From assembly GCA_958295805.1 (NCBI GenBank), contig OY282373.1, positions 2,141,001-2,205,000 on the forward strand: a stretch of DNA of 64,000 nucleotides, given 5' to 3'. The notes below the pieces were generated by a model. The model ran no database searches, was not told where the DNA came from, and worked only from the letters and a program-made list of their open reading frames with translations. The DNA is from an uncultured Nitrospirales bacterium. GTDB taxonomy: Bacteria > Nitrospirota > Nitrospiria > Nitrospirales > UBA8639. Of the stretch, positions 49,592-58,394 are shown piece after piece; positions within the stretch are counted from its first letter, which is position 1; the number at the start of each line of letters is the position of its first letter. The position numbers were made by a program, and so were the translations under genes.

Positions 49592-50596
49592 CTACCCTAA
49601 GAGAATGAGTAAGGCAAACGCGAGATAGCACAGACCGTTGAAGATCATATGGGAGGGCGTCAAGGCCTGCGATCGTACACGAAATTTGAGATAAGCCGTA
49701 GCCAGGAGCGTCACCCCCATCCCCCACAATACCTCCTTTCGGGGCACCCACGGCGTCAGCAGTACCCCCAACGCCGGCAACAAACTCCCTTGAAACACCA
49801 TGGCCCCGGTGATATTGCCAAAGGCCAAGGTATCCCGTCCCCGCCGCACCCAAAGGATGCTATTCACTTTTTCCGGCAATTCCGTTGCCACGGGCACAAT
49901 CAATAAGGACAACGCCAAAGCAGAAATACCGAGCCGGCTTGCCATATCCGCCACCCCGTAGACGAATCCCTTGGCCCCGGCAATAATCAACCCCAACCCA
50001 AGGACCAATTGCAACAGGATCGTGACGAGACGTTCAGAAAATCCTAACCGGCTTAAAAAAAGCGGCTGATCCGCTTCAGTGCCATGACCCCGATCAACCA
50101 GGGCCCGTGAAGCGCGAATCGTCAACAGCAGATAGATGAGATAACTCAAGGTCAGGCACAAAGCCAACGACAGTCGGATCATGCGCCATTCCGGCGGAAC
50201 AAAGACCGCGAGCACGGCCAACGTAAAGGCAAAAAGAAACCAATTCAGATCACGGTGGAGGCCCGTGGGTTCAGGACAAAAGACGTGATGCCATCCCCGG
50301 CCGTGGGCGGCAGCCACGCCCATGAAAAACAGGGCAATGGTGGACAGCATAAGCGGCGCACCTAAAATGGCCCCCACGCCGACCTCATGCCGAACCGCTA
50401 AATCTCCGGTCGCGGCCACCACGGCCACCACGGGGACCATCGCCTCGGGTAAGGCCGTGCCCACGGCGGCAAACACCGATCCCGTCACCCCCTCGGAAAT
50501 GCCCCAACGTTCCCCGAGATGTTCAAGCGCATTGGTAAACCCCTCCGCTCCAATCAAAATGGCAATTAACGAAATGAGCAACACCCACAATTCCAT
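49592..50596 (-). CDS. Sodium/calcium exchanger-family (CaCA) membrane protein
   Basis: 334 residues with about ten membrane helices. The two alpha repeats are seen: VFAAVGTALPEAMVPVVAVV and LSLLIVPVATELPEKVNSIL, inverted copies holding the ion-binding Glu. Likely exports Ca2+ or other cations. Located 14-20 bp before the dehydrogenase gene. Confidence 0.88.
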   Translation of the reverse strand: MELWVLLISLIAILIGAEGFTNALEHLGERWGISEGVTGSVFAAVGTALPEAMVPVVAVVAATGDLAVRHEVGVGAILGAPLMLSTIALFFMGVAAAHGRGWHHVFCPEPTGLHRDLNWFLFAFTLAVLAVFVPPEWRMIRLSLALCLTLSYLIYLLLTIRASRALVDRGHGTEADQPLFLSRLGFSERLVTILLQLVLGLGLIIAGAKGFVYGVADMASRLGISALALSLLIVPVATELPEKVNSILWVRRGRDTLAFGNITGAMVFQGSLLPALGVLLTPWVPRKEVLWGMGVTLLATAYLKFRVRSQALTPSHMIFNGLCYLAFALLILLG

Positions 50597-50612
50597 GCGT
50601 CGAATTTTCCCC

Positions 50613-50973
50613 GTCTGCCCATGACGCCCAGGCAGGCCGTTACGCGTCTGCGGAAGGTAGAGTCCGTCCAGGGTACAATCCCTTGCTCACCTGCTTCCGT
50701 TGCACTAGACTACTCCCATGAGTGAGGAAACGATCATCGTCGTATCGTGCCTTGCCGGGCTTCTGGTCTATCGAGTCGGCATTCGGTGGTGGCGTCACCG
50801 CAACGCAGCCAAACAAGCCGATAATCTTCTTGCCAAAATTGTGAAAGGCAAAGATGCGTTTCGTCGTTGATCCCCACCTAGGGACGTAGGTATCAAACCC
50901 GAGCCCGTTCCGGCAACACGTACATCACGATCGCACCCAGGTTTCGCTTCCTGCCTGGGCGTCATGGGCAGAC
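50613..50973. repeat. 24-bp perfect inverted repeats flanking a 313-bp segment
   Basis: 50613-50636 and 50950-50973 are exact reverse complements (the left begins GTCTGCCCATGACG). They belong to a palindrome family found at 51780, 54028, 60040, 60449 and 61303. The flanked segment holds a 50-codon open frame. MITE-like or simple REP pair. The rest of the 50974-51083 gap shows nothing more. Confidence 0.7.
50718..50870 (+). CDS. Small putative membrane protein, 50 residues
   Basis: MSEETIIVVSCLAGLLVYRV: a hydrophobic stretch (6-18) followed by a basic C-terminus (KIVKGKDAFRR). It starts at ATG 50718 without a clear ribosome site and lies between 24-bp inverted repeats. No family is recognised. 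Confidence 0.35.
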   Translation: MSEETIIVVSCLAGLLVYRVGIRWWRHRNAAKQADNLLAKIVKGKDAFRR

Positions 50974-51083
50974 AGGCCGCTCAGATGTGCCCGGCCCCTC
51001 TGTCTGCCGAGCCACAGCCAAGCTTTTGACTCGGGGTTCCACCGTCCCCAACCTCGCCGGTCCACGGCAGTCACCCACAACCA

Positions 51084-51716
51084 TTAAAAATCAAAAGACA
51101 ACTGAACGGGACAGACTGCCTGAAGGGATCGGGGACGCGGCGATTTTCGGGGAGCACGCACATGGGAGTCTCCTGTTTCTTGAAGAAGCCCCGAACACTG
51201 CCCGCAACGATGCCGTCTCGTCGAGAGCGTGTTTCGTTGACGATGATAGACGTATCCACACCGCACGCAACGCCAAGTAAACTTCGCAAAGACCTCAACG
51301 GCCTCGGTCAGCGTATGATAAATCGACACGTTCAACCCATCGGCATTCATCACGTCCATGAGGCGTCGAAATTCCCGTCCATGGGACGGACGGCATTTCT
51401 TCACGTCGAACTGCCACTGATGAATCATTTCATGGGCCAAGGTGTCCCGAACGAGGAGAAGAGATTGATCGCGAAGGAGCGGGGTTGACAGACGAATGAC
51501 TCTGCCTTTGCCCTGCCGTACTGCCGGAAGCAGGCGAGCGTCGCGCGGACCGGTTTGACCGACAAACAATCCCGCGGACGACGTCAGACGGGCACTCCAT
51601 TGAATCTCGATGGGCGGCAATCGATTCTGAAAATACGAAACGTTCAACCCTTGCCAGATCACGTGAAGGGCTTCCGCAGAAAGCGGAACGGAGAGATGAG
51701 TAGGATGACTCGCCAT
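51084..51716 (-). CDS. SprT-like zinc metalloprotease-fold protein
   Basis: 210 residues. HEMIHQWQF (HExxH) with a later zinc-ribbon pair CVRCGYVY and CGQCSG, as in SprT/Spartan-like proteins. The substrate is not known; it could act on DNA-protein crosslinks by analogy with Spartan, which is inference. ATG 51716 is used. The C-terminal 35 residues are basic. Confidence 0.8.
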   Translation of the reverse strand: MASHPTHLSVPLSAEALHVIWQGLNVSYFQNRLPPIEIQWSARLTSSAGLFVGQTGPRDARLLPAVRQGKGRVIRLSTPLLRDQSLLLVRDTLAHEMIHQWQFDVKKCRPSHGREFRRLMDVMNADGLNVSIYHTLTEAVEVFAKFTWRCVRCGYVYHRQRNTLSTRRHRCGQCSGLLQETGDSHVRAPRKSPRPRSLQAVCPVQLSFDF

Positions 51717-51775
51717 CAATCTCACAACAGACCGTCATAGAGGACGAGAAGGGAAGTATGGTAGCATATTTTCAC

Positions 51776-51810
51776 GCCTGTCTGCTTATGACGCACAGGC
51801 AGGTCTGAAC
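51776..51810. repeat. Palindrome of the GCCTGTCTGC family
   Basis: GCCTGTCTGCTTATGACGCA followed by CAGGCAGG, imperfect stem, in the divergent 150-bp gap between the SprT-like gene and tadA. Confidence 0.55.
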
Positions 51811-51866
51811 CAAAATCTTACCTATCTGAGCCCAGCGGGCTGAACCAGGGGCCTACACCGGAAACC

Positions 51867-52364
51867 ATGGCCATCGACACGGAACCCCAACACAAGACCG
51901 ACGAGGCATTCATGCAGGAAGCCCTGCTGGAAGCCAGACGCGCCGGTTCGCATGGAGAAGTGCCCGTGGGAGCGATTCTCGTGCTTGACCACGCCATCAT
52001 TGCCCGTGGACGGAACGCCAAGGAAGGGGAACAGGATCCAACCGCCCATGCGGAACTCATCGCCATTCAGGAGGCAGCACGGAAACTGCAATCGTGGCGA
52101 TTACCCGACGCCACCGTCTACGTCACGCTGGAGCCCTGTCTCATGTGTGCGGGAGCCATGCTGCAAGCACGAATTCCCCGATTGGTGTTCGGCACGTGGG
52201 ACCCGAAAGCCGGGGCCTGTGGTTCACTCTTTACCATTCACGAGGACCACCGATTGAATCATCACATCGCCGTCACACAAGGCCCATTGGAACGCGAATG
52301 TCGTGACGTGCTCCAACAATTCTTCCAACGGATGAGACGGAACCAATCAGTCACCATAGCCTGA
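51867..52364 (+). CDS. tadA: tRNA-specific adenosine deaminase TadA
   Basis: Makes inosine at the wobble position of tRNA-Arg(ACG). 165 residues. Zinc ligands and catalytic Glu: TAHAELIAIQEA (HAE) and LEPCLMCAGAML (PCxxC). EVPVGAILV and the C-terminal FFQRMRR fit. Single gene. Confidence 0.94.
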   Translation: MAIDTEPQHKTDEAFMQEALLEARRAGSHGEVPVGAILVLDHAIIARGRNAKEGEQDPTAHAELIAIQEAARKLQSWRLPDATVYVTLEPCLMCAGAMLQARIPRLVFGTWDPKAGACGSLFTIHEDHRLNHHIAVTQGPLERECRDVLQQFFQRMRRNQSVTIA

Positions 52365-52437
52365 CTCGACCCACCACGCCCCGGAAACACCGCCAACGTC
52401 AGGAAGAGAACCGGCATCGCGATTGGCATCGTTTGCA

Positions 52438-52725
52438 TCACGTCATGGCTTTAGGCTTTTTCTTGACGGCCACGCGACGTGAGGTCAGCGATCCCTCAAC
52501 GGCCCGCCGAATATATTTCTGGTATGAAATCCCTTCCTCATCTGCTCGCTCCCGCACCGCTGAAAGAAGTGGCTCGGAAAATCGAAGATTGACCTGTCTG
52601 GTTTTCGGCAACAGCTCAAAGGCGACGGGTGTAAAATTTGTCAGGTCCAGGTAGTCCGTCAGATCACGGGCAAGAAACTGTCTGGCTTCCTGGTCCGTCT
52701 TAAATTTTGGAACGTTCTTCTTCAT
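52438..52725 (-). CDS. brnA: BrnA-like antitoxin (CopG-type)
   Basis: 95 residues. The C-terminal ribbon-helix-helix (RQVNLRFSEPLLSAVRERAD, EEGISYQKYIRRAVEG) binds DNA; the N-terminal KFKTDQEARQFLARDLTDYL is typical for BrnA. It overlaps the brnT gene by 26 bp and would neutralise it. Confidence 0.85.
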   Translation of the reverse strand: MKKNVPKFKTDQEARQFLARDLTDYLDLTNFTPVAFELLPKTRQVNLRFSEPLLSAVRERADEEGISYQKYIRRAVEGSLTSRRVAVKKKPKAMT

Positions 52726-53008
52726 ACGTTTGGGCCTCCTTTTTGTGCATGTATCTGGCACTGATCGGACGGAGACGAATCGTATCGCCAAACGTCCTGA
52801 TCGTGAACACCACCACCATCGGTTTTCCCGTCCATGATCGTCCAATAGCCAAATAGCGCTCCTCCCGTCGAACGTGCAGAGGACTTGGCGCAATCAACAC
52901 ATGATCTTGCTGAAAGAAATCTTCGATCTCAAAACGGCTGAGACCATGTTTTGTACAATGCTCTTGGTTCCCGTCATCCCAGTCAAAGCCGTCAATCGCC
53001 AGGTTCAT
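52700..53008 (-). CDS. brnT: BrnT-like toxin
   Basis: 102 residues from ATG 53008. BrnT marks: FDWDDGNQEHCTKHGLSRFE, REERYLAIGRSWTGKPMVVV and LRPISARYMHKKEAQTYEEE. RelE-superfamily RNase toxin. First gene of a two-gene operon next to the tRNA-Ser gene; the upstream A+T tract (53018-53050) likely holds its promoter. Confidence 0.85.
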   Translation of the reverse strand: MNLAIDGFDWDDGNQEHCTKHGLSRFEIEDFFQQDHVLIAPSPLHVRREERYLAIGRSWTGKPMVVVFTIRTFGDTIRLRPISARYMHKKEAQTYEEERSKI

Positions 53009-53053
53009 TGTCGTCAATCCTATACATTTTTATATACAAATATCAACCGAAAA

Positions 53054-53185
53054 ACATTCTGAAATGAATGCGAACCTGATTGTCTTATGTGGATGATGTA
53101 TGCCGTTCTTGATTGGGCAGACGGCTTGGCGGTAGAGTCGAGGAAACGGAGAGGTGCGAGAGTGGCCGAATCGGGCGGTCTCGAA
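53054..53185 (+). repeat. 132-bp repeat copy A (tRNA upstream region and 5' half)
   Basis: Recurs at 54110-54241 with a one-base gap and a few changes. It runs from ACATTCTGAAATGAAT to the anticodon loop of the tRNA. Confidence 0.85.
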
Positions 53186-53235
53186 AACCGTTGACCGGCA
53201 ACGGTCCGTGGGTTCGAATCCCACCCTCTCCGCCA
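53148..53235 (+). tRNA. tRNA-Ser (CGA)
   Basis: 88-nt class II tRNA including encoded CCA: acceptor GGAGAGG/CCTCTCC with discriminator G, anticodon loop CTCGAAA (anticodon CGA), long variable arm (GACCGGCAACGGTCC) and TψC arm GTGGGTTCGAATCCCAC. Full. Confidence 0.96.
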
Positions 53236-53265
53236 TAATGCAATCTTGGAACGTTCTTCTTCATA

Positions 53266-53610
53266 CTACACCGCGACACTGAGCCTGCCCCGTCGCCGTG
53301 AACGCGGCTCTCGAATGACGATTTCCACGTCACGCCCAAGGGCCGTCAACAGACGCAAGAGGCGCTCAACCGAATAGTCACGAAAACTTCCCCGCAGGAG
53401 GCGCGACACGTCGGGTTGGGACAGTCCGAGCAACTGCGCCGCCTCAACCTGCTTGAGTCCACGCCGGCGGATGATCGTATCAATGCGGGTGACAAGCTCT
53501 GCCTTCAGCAAGTGAGCGTCGGCGTCGGGAAATCCCAGGTCCGCGAACACGTTACCGCTGCCGCGTTCGATCTCCATTTTTTCCACGTGTATTGATCGAC
53601 CCTTCGCCAT
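53266..53610 (-). CDS. XRE-family antitoxin (HigA-like)
   Basis: 114 residues; helix-turn-helix RGLKQVEAAQLLGLSQPDVS followed by RLLRGSFRDYSVERLLRLLT, as in antitoxins paired with Gp49-type HigB. The start overlaps the toxin gene by 59 bp. The C-terminus is Arg-rich. Confidence 0.82.
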   Translation of the reverse strand: MAKGRSIHVEKMEIERGSGNVFADLGFPDADAHLLKAELVTRIDTIIRRRGLKQVEAAQLLGLSQPDVSRLLRGSFRDYSVERLLRLLTALGRDVEIVIREPRSRRRGRLSVAV

Positions 53611-53965
53611 ACGTGTCCCTGTCGTGCTGCTCCGCCGCCTTCAGTCTGCGCTTGACCAGATCAATCTCCTGCCTCGGCGTCGCGATACCCCGCTTCGCTT
53701 TCTTCTGGAATACATGCAGCACGTAGATGGCGGCCTTGAACCAGACCGTGTACACCGCCCTGTAGGTGTCGCCGTCGTAACGTGAGACAACCTCCAGGAC
53801 GTGGACACCCAACGCCTTGAGCCGTTTGACATCGCGGTGTGTGAATCCGACTTGAGCCTGATACAAAGCAAAACCGACGTGGTCCTGCACTGCGGCTAGA
53901 AACTTCTTCAGATCCTCTTTGCTTGATCCGACCCATTTAACAGGCGTCAGTACCGCTTTGCCCAC
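53552..53965 (-). CDS. HigB/Gp49-type toxin (RelE-like)
   Basis: 137 residues, VLEVVSRYDGDTYRAVYTVW and AAIYVLHVFQKKAKRGIATP, EIDLVKRRLKAAEQHD: Gp49-type mRNA-interferase. First gene of the toxin-antitoxin pair next to the tRNA. The C-terminal tail (GEGSINTRGKNGDRTRQR) overlaps the antitoxin gene. Confidence 0.82.
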   Translation of the reverse strand: MGKAVLTPVKWVGSSKEDLKKFLAAVQDHVGFALYQAQVGFTHRDVKRLKALGVHVLEVVSRYDGDTYRAVYTVWFKAAIYVLHVFQKKAKRGIATPRQEIDLVKRRLKAAEQHDRDTYGEGSINTRGKNGDRTRQR

Positions 53966-54027
53966 ATCAAATTATAGCGATTTCACCATATTGCGCAAGC
54001 GGCATCCTTACGGTAAATACGCCAACG

Positions 54028-54055
54028 CTTGTCTGCCGGAGCACAGACAGGCAGT
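54028..54055. repeat. Palindrome of the GCCTGTCTGC family
   Basis: GCTTGTCTGCCGGAGCACAG with a downstream ACAGGCAG arm. The rest of the 53966-54109 gap shows nothing further. Confidence 0.5.
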
Positions 54056-54109
54056 TTCTGCCTCAGCAAACGGCCGGATTGTTAATAACCTATTCCAAAC
54101 AAATGGCAA

Positions 54110-54241
54110 ACATTCTGAAATGAATACCAACCTGATTGTCTTATGTGGATGATTTATGCCGTTCTTGATTGGTCAGCCAGCTTAGCGGTAGAGTCGGGGG
54201 AAACGGAGAGGTGCGAGAGTGTCCGATCGGGTGGTCTCGAA
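54110..54241 (+). repeat. 132-bp repeat copy B: truncated tRNA-Ser region
   Basis: Second copy of 53054-53185. The tRNA sequence stops in the anticodon loop at 54241 (GGTCTCGAA), and unrelated DNA with the methyltransferase remnant follows. Not a functional tRNA. Confidence 0.85.
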
Positions 54242-54271
54242 GCTAGAAAAGGCGTGGCAATAGACCGCTAA

Positions 54272-54784
54272 GCGGCTATTTATAGCCATTTACGGCAACA
54301 CCAAAAAGCACTCTCCAAGAAAGCCGGAACAAACCAATGGTACGAATTGCAGGCAAGCCCTAGTGATAGACTTGATTTGCTTTTCGGAGGGGAAAAACTG
54401 TTCGGGATGAATATACCCGATAGAGGACGCTTCGCCTACTCAGACGAGGAAATATATTGCAACGACAAAGGGGTTATGATGACGGGGTCATTCCTGAAAT
54501 ACCTCTGCGCTGTTTTGAACAGTTCCCTTATGACTTGGTTGATGCAAAATACCGCGCTGACAACCGGAGTAGGCCTTACCCAATGGAAGAAGTTTGCCGT
54601 AGAACGTTTGCCTGTCCCCCAAATATCCGCCACCAAGCAACGCCCGTTCATCACTCTGGTGGACAACATCCTGACGGCCAAAACCGCCGACCCGAAGGCA
54701 AACATCAGCGAACAGGAAGCGCAAATAGACCGGCTGGTGTATGGACTGTACGGCCTGAAGCCAGAGGAGATAGTTCTGGTCTAA
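54272..54784 (+). pseudogene. C-terminal remnant of a type IIG/class I DNA methyltransferase
   Basis: A frame open from 54272 gives AIYSHLRQHQKALSKKAGTN, WYELQASPS, then RFAYSDEEIYC, LKYLCAVLNSSLMTWLM and VERLPVPQISA, which match the C-terminal specificity (TaqI-like) part of Eco57I-type enzymes. The N-terminal methyltransferase domain is absent; a stop lies at 54269. It abuts the truncated tRNA. Not expected to be active. Confidence 0.75.
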
Positions 54785-54819
54785 AAATTGCGTTGACAGT
54801 AGAAAGAGAAGCAACAATT

Positions 54820-55929
54820 ATGGATATGACAACTCCCAACCCCGATGCAGCGAACATAACAAAAGCATCTAGATTAAAAGCGGTTGACTTTTTCTGTGGC
54901 GGAGGTGGAATGACCTACGGCATGAAGCAGGCGGGCATCACCGTACTCGCAGGCTTGGATAATGATCATCATTGTGAAAAAACCTATGTAAAAAATCACC
55001 ATGATACTCGGTTCATTTTTGCTGACATCACCAAGGTGGAAATTAATATTTTGTCCGATATCGGTATTACCACTAACGATAACAACCTTGTTTTTATCGG
55101 CTGTAGCCCTTGCCAGCATTGGAGTATTATAAACACAGATCGTCAGAAATCCGAGAAAAGCACAAATTTACTTACCTATTTTCAGAAATTCGTTAAATAC
55201 TATAACCCCGGATATGTCGTCATTGAGAATGTTCCGGGAATAAAACGCTATGCCGAGAAAAGCAAGTTAAACACCTTTATCTGTTTTCTGTCCCGACGCG
55301 GATACTACTTTGATGACAGTGTTATTAACGCGAATAACTACGGAGTTCCTCAAAGCAGAAGACGGTACGTGCTGATTGCTTCTCGTGTTAATAAACACAT
55401 ACGGTTGCCGACCCCCAATAAATCCGGGCCCGTTGTCAGAGATTTTATCGGGCCAAAAAACGGATTTAAGGAAATTGACGCAGGCCATATAGATAAAACG
55501 GATTTTAATCACAGTTGTTCAGGTCTAAATGAGATTAACCTGAAAAGGCTCTACTTAACTCCGAAAAACGGGGGCACAAGAAAATCTTGGAGCAAACACA
55601 AAGATTTGCAGATTGATGCTTACCAAGGACGCGATCATTGCTTTCGGGATGTATACGGAAGAATGTCTTGGGACAAACCAGCGCCTACGATTACCACTCG
55701 TTTTAACAGCATATCCAACGGCAGATTCGGACACCCCAATGAAGATCGAGCGATCTCGTTGCGAGAAGGTGCTACCTTACAAACATTCCCGCACAGTTAC
55801 CTATTCTACTCGGACAGCATATCAACCGTTGCCAAACTAATCGGCAACGCCGTACCTCCTGAGTTGGCAAGAAGACTGGCATTAGCCCTGCAAGTCCAAA
55901 ATGTTACAAGTACGGAGCATAAGCCGTGA
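54820..55929 (+). CDS. DNA (cytosine-5) methyltransferase
   Basis: 369 residues. Motifs I (VDFFCGGGGMTYGMKQAG), IV (IGCSPCQHWS, catalytic Cys), VI (VVIENVPG), VIII (PQSRRRYVLIA) and IX/X (SLREGATLQTFP, IGNAVPPELARRL) are all present, with the target-recognition part in between. ATG 54820 is used; the longer upstream frame enters the pseudogene. Low G+C. Stop overlaps the next gene (GTGA), so it is one operon with the ATPase and Vsr. Confidence 0.93.
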   Translation: MDMTTPNPDAANITKASRLKAVDFFCGGGGMTYGMKQAGITVLAGLDNDHHCEKTYVKNHHDTRFIFADITKVEINILSDIGITTNDNNLVFIGCSPCQHWSIINTDRQKSEKSTNLLTYFQKFVKYYNPGYVVIENVPGIKRYAEKSKLNTFICFLSRRGYYFDDSVINANNYGVPQSRRRYVLIASRVNKHIRLPTPNKSGPVVRDFIGPKNGFKEIDAGHIDKTDFNHSCSGLNEINLKRLYLTPKNGGTRKSWSKHKDLQIDAYQGRDHCFRDVYGRMSWDKPAPTITTRFNSISNGRFGHPNEDRAISLREGATLQTFPHSYLFYSDSISTVAKLIGNAVPPELARRLALALQVQNVTSTEHKP

Positions 55930-57794
55930 CAAACAAAACTGTAAAAATGGGATTTGACCCGAACACCATTGAACATTTGGGGGTCCAAATGTACAGCACG
56001 CTACCGCCGGTTATTGCAGAATTGGTAGCCAATGCCTATGACGCCGATGCGAAGAAAGTCAGAATATTCCTGGAAGACAAAGGTGAGAAAAAAATTACTG
56101 TTGAGGATACAGGACACGGGATGTCCTTTGAAAATTTGGAGGCTAAATTTCTAAAGATCGGTCGCAATAGAAGAGAAGAAGGAAATCAATATTCAGAGTC
56201 AGGAAAAAGAAAAGTTATCGGGAAAAAAGGCATCGGGAAGCTGTCGTTTTTCGGAATCGCAAATCATGTGGAAATTACTACCCGAAGAGAAGGCAAAGAG
56301 AATGCTTTTACGTTGGATTGGGCTGCTATAAAAAGGTCGGGCAGTGAATATAACGCGCCGGTGCATAAGTACAATGCCAAATGCTCTGAAGATCAATCCG
56401 GAACCAAAATCGTTTTGACCCAGATAAGACGAAAGACGTCATTTCAGCCAAAGGATTTAGCCATCAGTTTGGCCAGAACCTTTGCCGTATTTAATGAACA
56501 CAGGTTTGAAGTAGAAATCACTCACAATGATGAAAAACCCAGAAAAGTAACTAATGAAATGAAATACGATGGCGTTGAGACCGAGAATAGTTGGGACTTT
56601 CCGTATCAAGAGTCTGCTTTTCAATATGAATATGCCGAGCAAATTACCGGAAAGATCATCTCGGCAAAGACTCCTGTCGGCCCATCAATGAAAGGAATAG
56701 CCTTGTTTTCAAGAGGGAAATTGGTAAACAACCATGAATTTTACGGACAGAAAGCATCCAGCCATGGCTACACGTACCTCACCGGATGGCTGAGTATAGA
56801 TTTTGTTGACGATTGGGAACAGGATGTTATCGGAACAAACAGGCAGTCTTTGAATTGGGAAAATGAGAAGACATCCGACCTCCGTAGTTATCTGCAGCAT
56901 GTTGTGCAGAAAATCTATACCGAACAACGTAAGAAAAAAGCAGAATCTAAAAAGAATGCCATCCGGAGACGTACAGGGATTGATGTCGATAATTGGCTAC
57001 AAAAATTGCCGGGACATGAAAGAAATCTGGCCCAAAAAATAACCGACCAGATAATTGAAAACGAAGGCATAGACACGGAAAAGGCTGAGGGGTTACTCAG
57101 CTACGTGCAAGATGCTTTCCAGTTTGAGGCATTCAAAGAATTCGCCAACGATGTTGCTGATATGCAAGAAGTTGATAGTGCTGAATTCATTGCATTACTT
57201 AAAGAGTGGCAACTTGTTGAAGCCAAAGAACTGTATCGGCTTTCCTTAGGCAGAATTTCTACAATTAACGAACTTCGGAAGCATATAGATGACAATTCCT
57301 GGGAAGTTCCGACTATGCATCAATTTTTTAAGCAGTTCCCCTGGTTGCTAGATCCCAGAATTATTGAGTTCCAAGACGAGGTTTCCTATTCAAAACTTCT
57401 CAGGAAACACTATGCAGAAAAAGAACTAACAGAATCCGATAGAAGAATAGATTTCGTTTGCACGAGTGTTTCCAACAGTCGTTTTATCATTGAGTTGAAA
57501 AGACCCCGGCACACGGTAAACGCGAAGGATATAGAACAAGCTGCACAATATAGAGTGTTTCTAGAGAATCACATCGGCAACACGCTGGAGTCTGCAAGTC
57601 AGGTAGTTGCCTATATAGTCGGAGGTAAGCGGTCAAGTGATCCTTATGCTCAATCGAAAATGAAGACTTACTGCACAACCGGCCAAATATATGTCAAGAC
57701 TTATAGCGAACTCTTGGAGAATGCAAAAACCTATCATCAAGAGTTCATTGAAAAATATGAACAATTACAAAATCTTGGACAACTAAGTGAGTGA
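55926..57794 (+). CDS. MORC/MutL-like (GHKL) ATPase fused to PD-(D/E)XK-like domain
   Basis: 622 residues. N-terminal HATPase: IAELVANAYDADAKKVRIFL (N box), TVEDTGHGMSF (DxGxG), GKKGIGKLSFFGIA (G2). A middle helical region follows, then from about residue 450 a DUF4263/Shedu-like region with RRIDF (D509), IIELKRPRH (E523, K525) and EQAAQYRVFL, a PD-(D/E)XK pattern. Starts at GTG 55926. Prokaryotic MORC homologues in restriction-modification systems were described by Iyer, Abhiman and Aravind. Substrate and nuclease activity are inference. Confidence 0.82.
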   Translation: MTNKTVKMGFDPNTIEHLGVQMYSTLPPVIAELVANAYDADAKKVRIFLEDKGEKKITVEDTGHGMSFENLEAKFLKIGRNRREEGNQYSESGKRKVIGKKGIGKLSFFGIANHVEITTRREGKENAFTLDWAAIKRSGSEYNAPVHKYNAKCSEDQSGTKIVLTQIRRKTSFQPKDLAISLARTFAVFNEHRFEVEITHNDEKPRKVTNEMKYDGVETENSWDFPYQESAFQYEYAEQITGKIISAKTPVGPSMKGIALFSRGKLVNNHEFYGQKASSHGYTYLTGWLSIDFVDDWEQDVIGTNRQSLNWENEKTSDLRSYLQHVVQKIYTEQRKKKAESKKNAIRRRTGIDVDNWLQKLPGHERNLAQKITDQIIENEGIDTEKAEGLLSYVQDAFQFEAFKEFANDVADMQEVDSAEFIALLKEWQLVEAKELYRLSLGRISTINELRKHIDDNSWEVPTMHQFFKQFPWLLDPRIIEFQDEVSYSKLLRKHYAEKELTESDRRIDFVCTSVSNSRFIIELKRPRHTVNAKDIEQAAQYRVFLENHIGNTLESASQVVAYIVGGKRSSDPYAQSKMKTYCTTGQIYVKTYSELLENAKTYHQEFIEKYEQLQNLGQLSE

Positions 57795-58221
57795 CAAATA
57801 TTCCTCTCGGAAACGTAGCGAGATCATGTCGCATATATCCTCCAAGGACACAGTGCCCGAGGGTTTAGTTCGTAAATACCTGTTTTCCGAAGGATTCAGA
57901 TACAGAAAATATGTCGGCAATTTGCCCGGAAGTCCCGATGTGGTTTTATCCAAATATAAGACTGTTATTTTCGTTCATGGATGTTTTTGGCACGGCCACA
58001 CTTGTCCGCGTGGGAAATTACCCGCAACGAACACGGATTTTTGGCGCGAAAAAATAAACCGGAACAAACAAAGAGATATTAGAAACCTCAACGAATTGGA
58101 AAATGCGGGGTGGCATGTACTTGTTATTTGGCAGTGTGAAATCAGCAACAAACAAACAGAACGCTGGAAAATGAATGCAGTTTGTGAAGAAATCAAATCA
58201 TATGGGCTCTCTTCAAAGTAA
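57787..58221 (+). CDS. vsr: Very-short-patch (Vsr) endonuclease
   Basis: 144 residues. Vsr pattern: RSEIMSHISSKDTVPEGLVR, FRYRKYVGNLPGSPDVVL, VIFVHGCFWHGHTC and WREKINRNKQRD. It nicks T:G mismatches made by 5-methylcytosine deamination, which fits a C5-methyltransferase neighbour. Overlaps the ATPase gene by 8 bp (GTG 57787). Complete, including the metal and His sites. The 58222-58394 gap after it has no clear gene; short C-terminal-like reads suggest decayed DNA. Confidence 0.92.
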   Translation: MSDKYSSRKRSEIMSHISSKDTVPEGLVRKYLFSEGFRYRKYVGNLPGSPDVVLSKYKTVIFVHGCFWHGHTCPRGKLPATNTDFWREKINRNKQRDIRNLNELENAGWHVLVIWQCEISNKQTERWKMNAVCEEIKSYGLSSK

Positions 58222-58394
58222 AACTCCCGATTTGCTTTACGTCTAGAGATCTCCACAATCTGACTGACTACATCACCGAAGCCCAAGCCGACGATCCGGC
58301 AACGGACACCGGCGGGGAGGAAGCACGACTAGCCGGCGGTGTATCAACTCTATCAACGAGCATTTGAAAAGATTGCGATTGTCGAGAAACAGAA

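Noticed and set aside
53148-54241. Classic attL/attR pair for an integrated element
   Set aside because: The repeated part is the 5' half with upstream DNA and no integrase is seen, so only a duplication or unusual site is claimed.
54457-54819. Longer N-terminus for the C5-methyltransferase
   Set aside because: Reads through the methyltransferase remnant in another frame; homology begins after ATG 54820.
58222-58394. Possible coding remnant between vsr and the FRG gene
   Set aside because: Two frames look weakly protein-like near the end but neither has a family; no call made.
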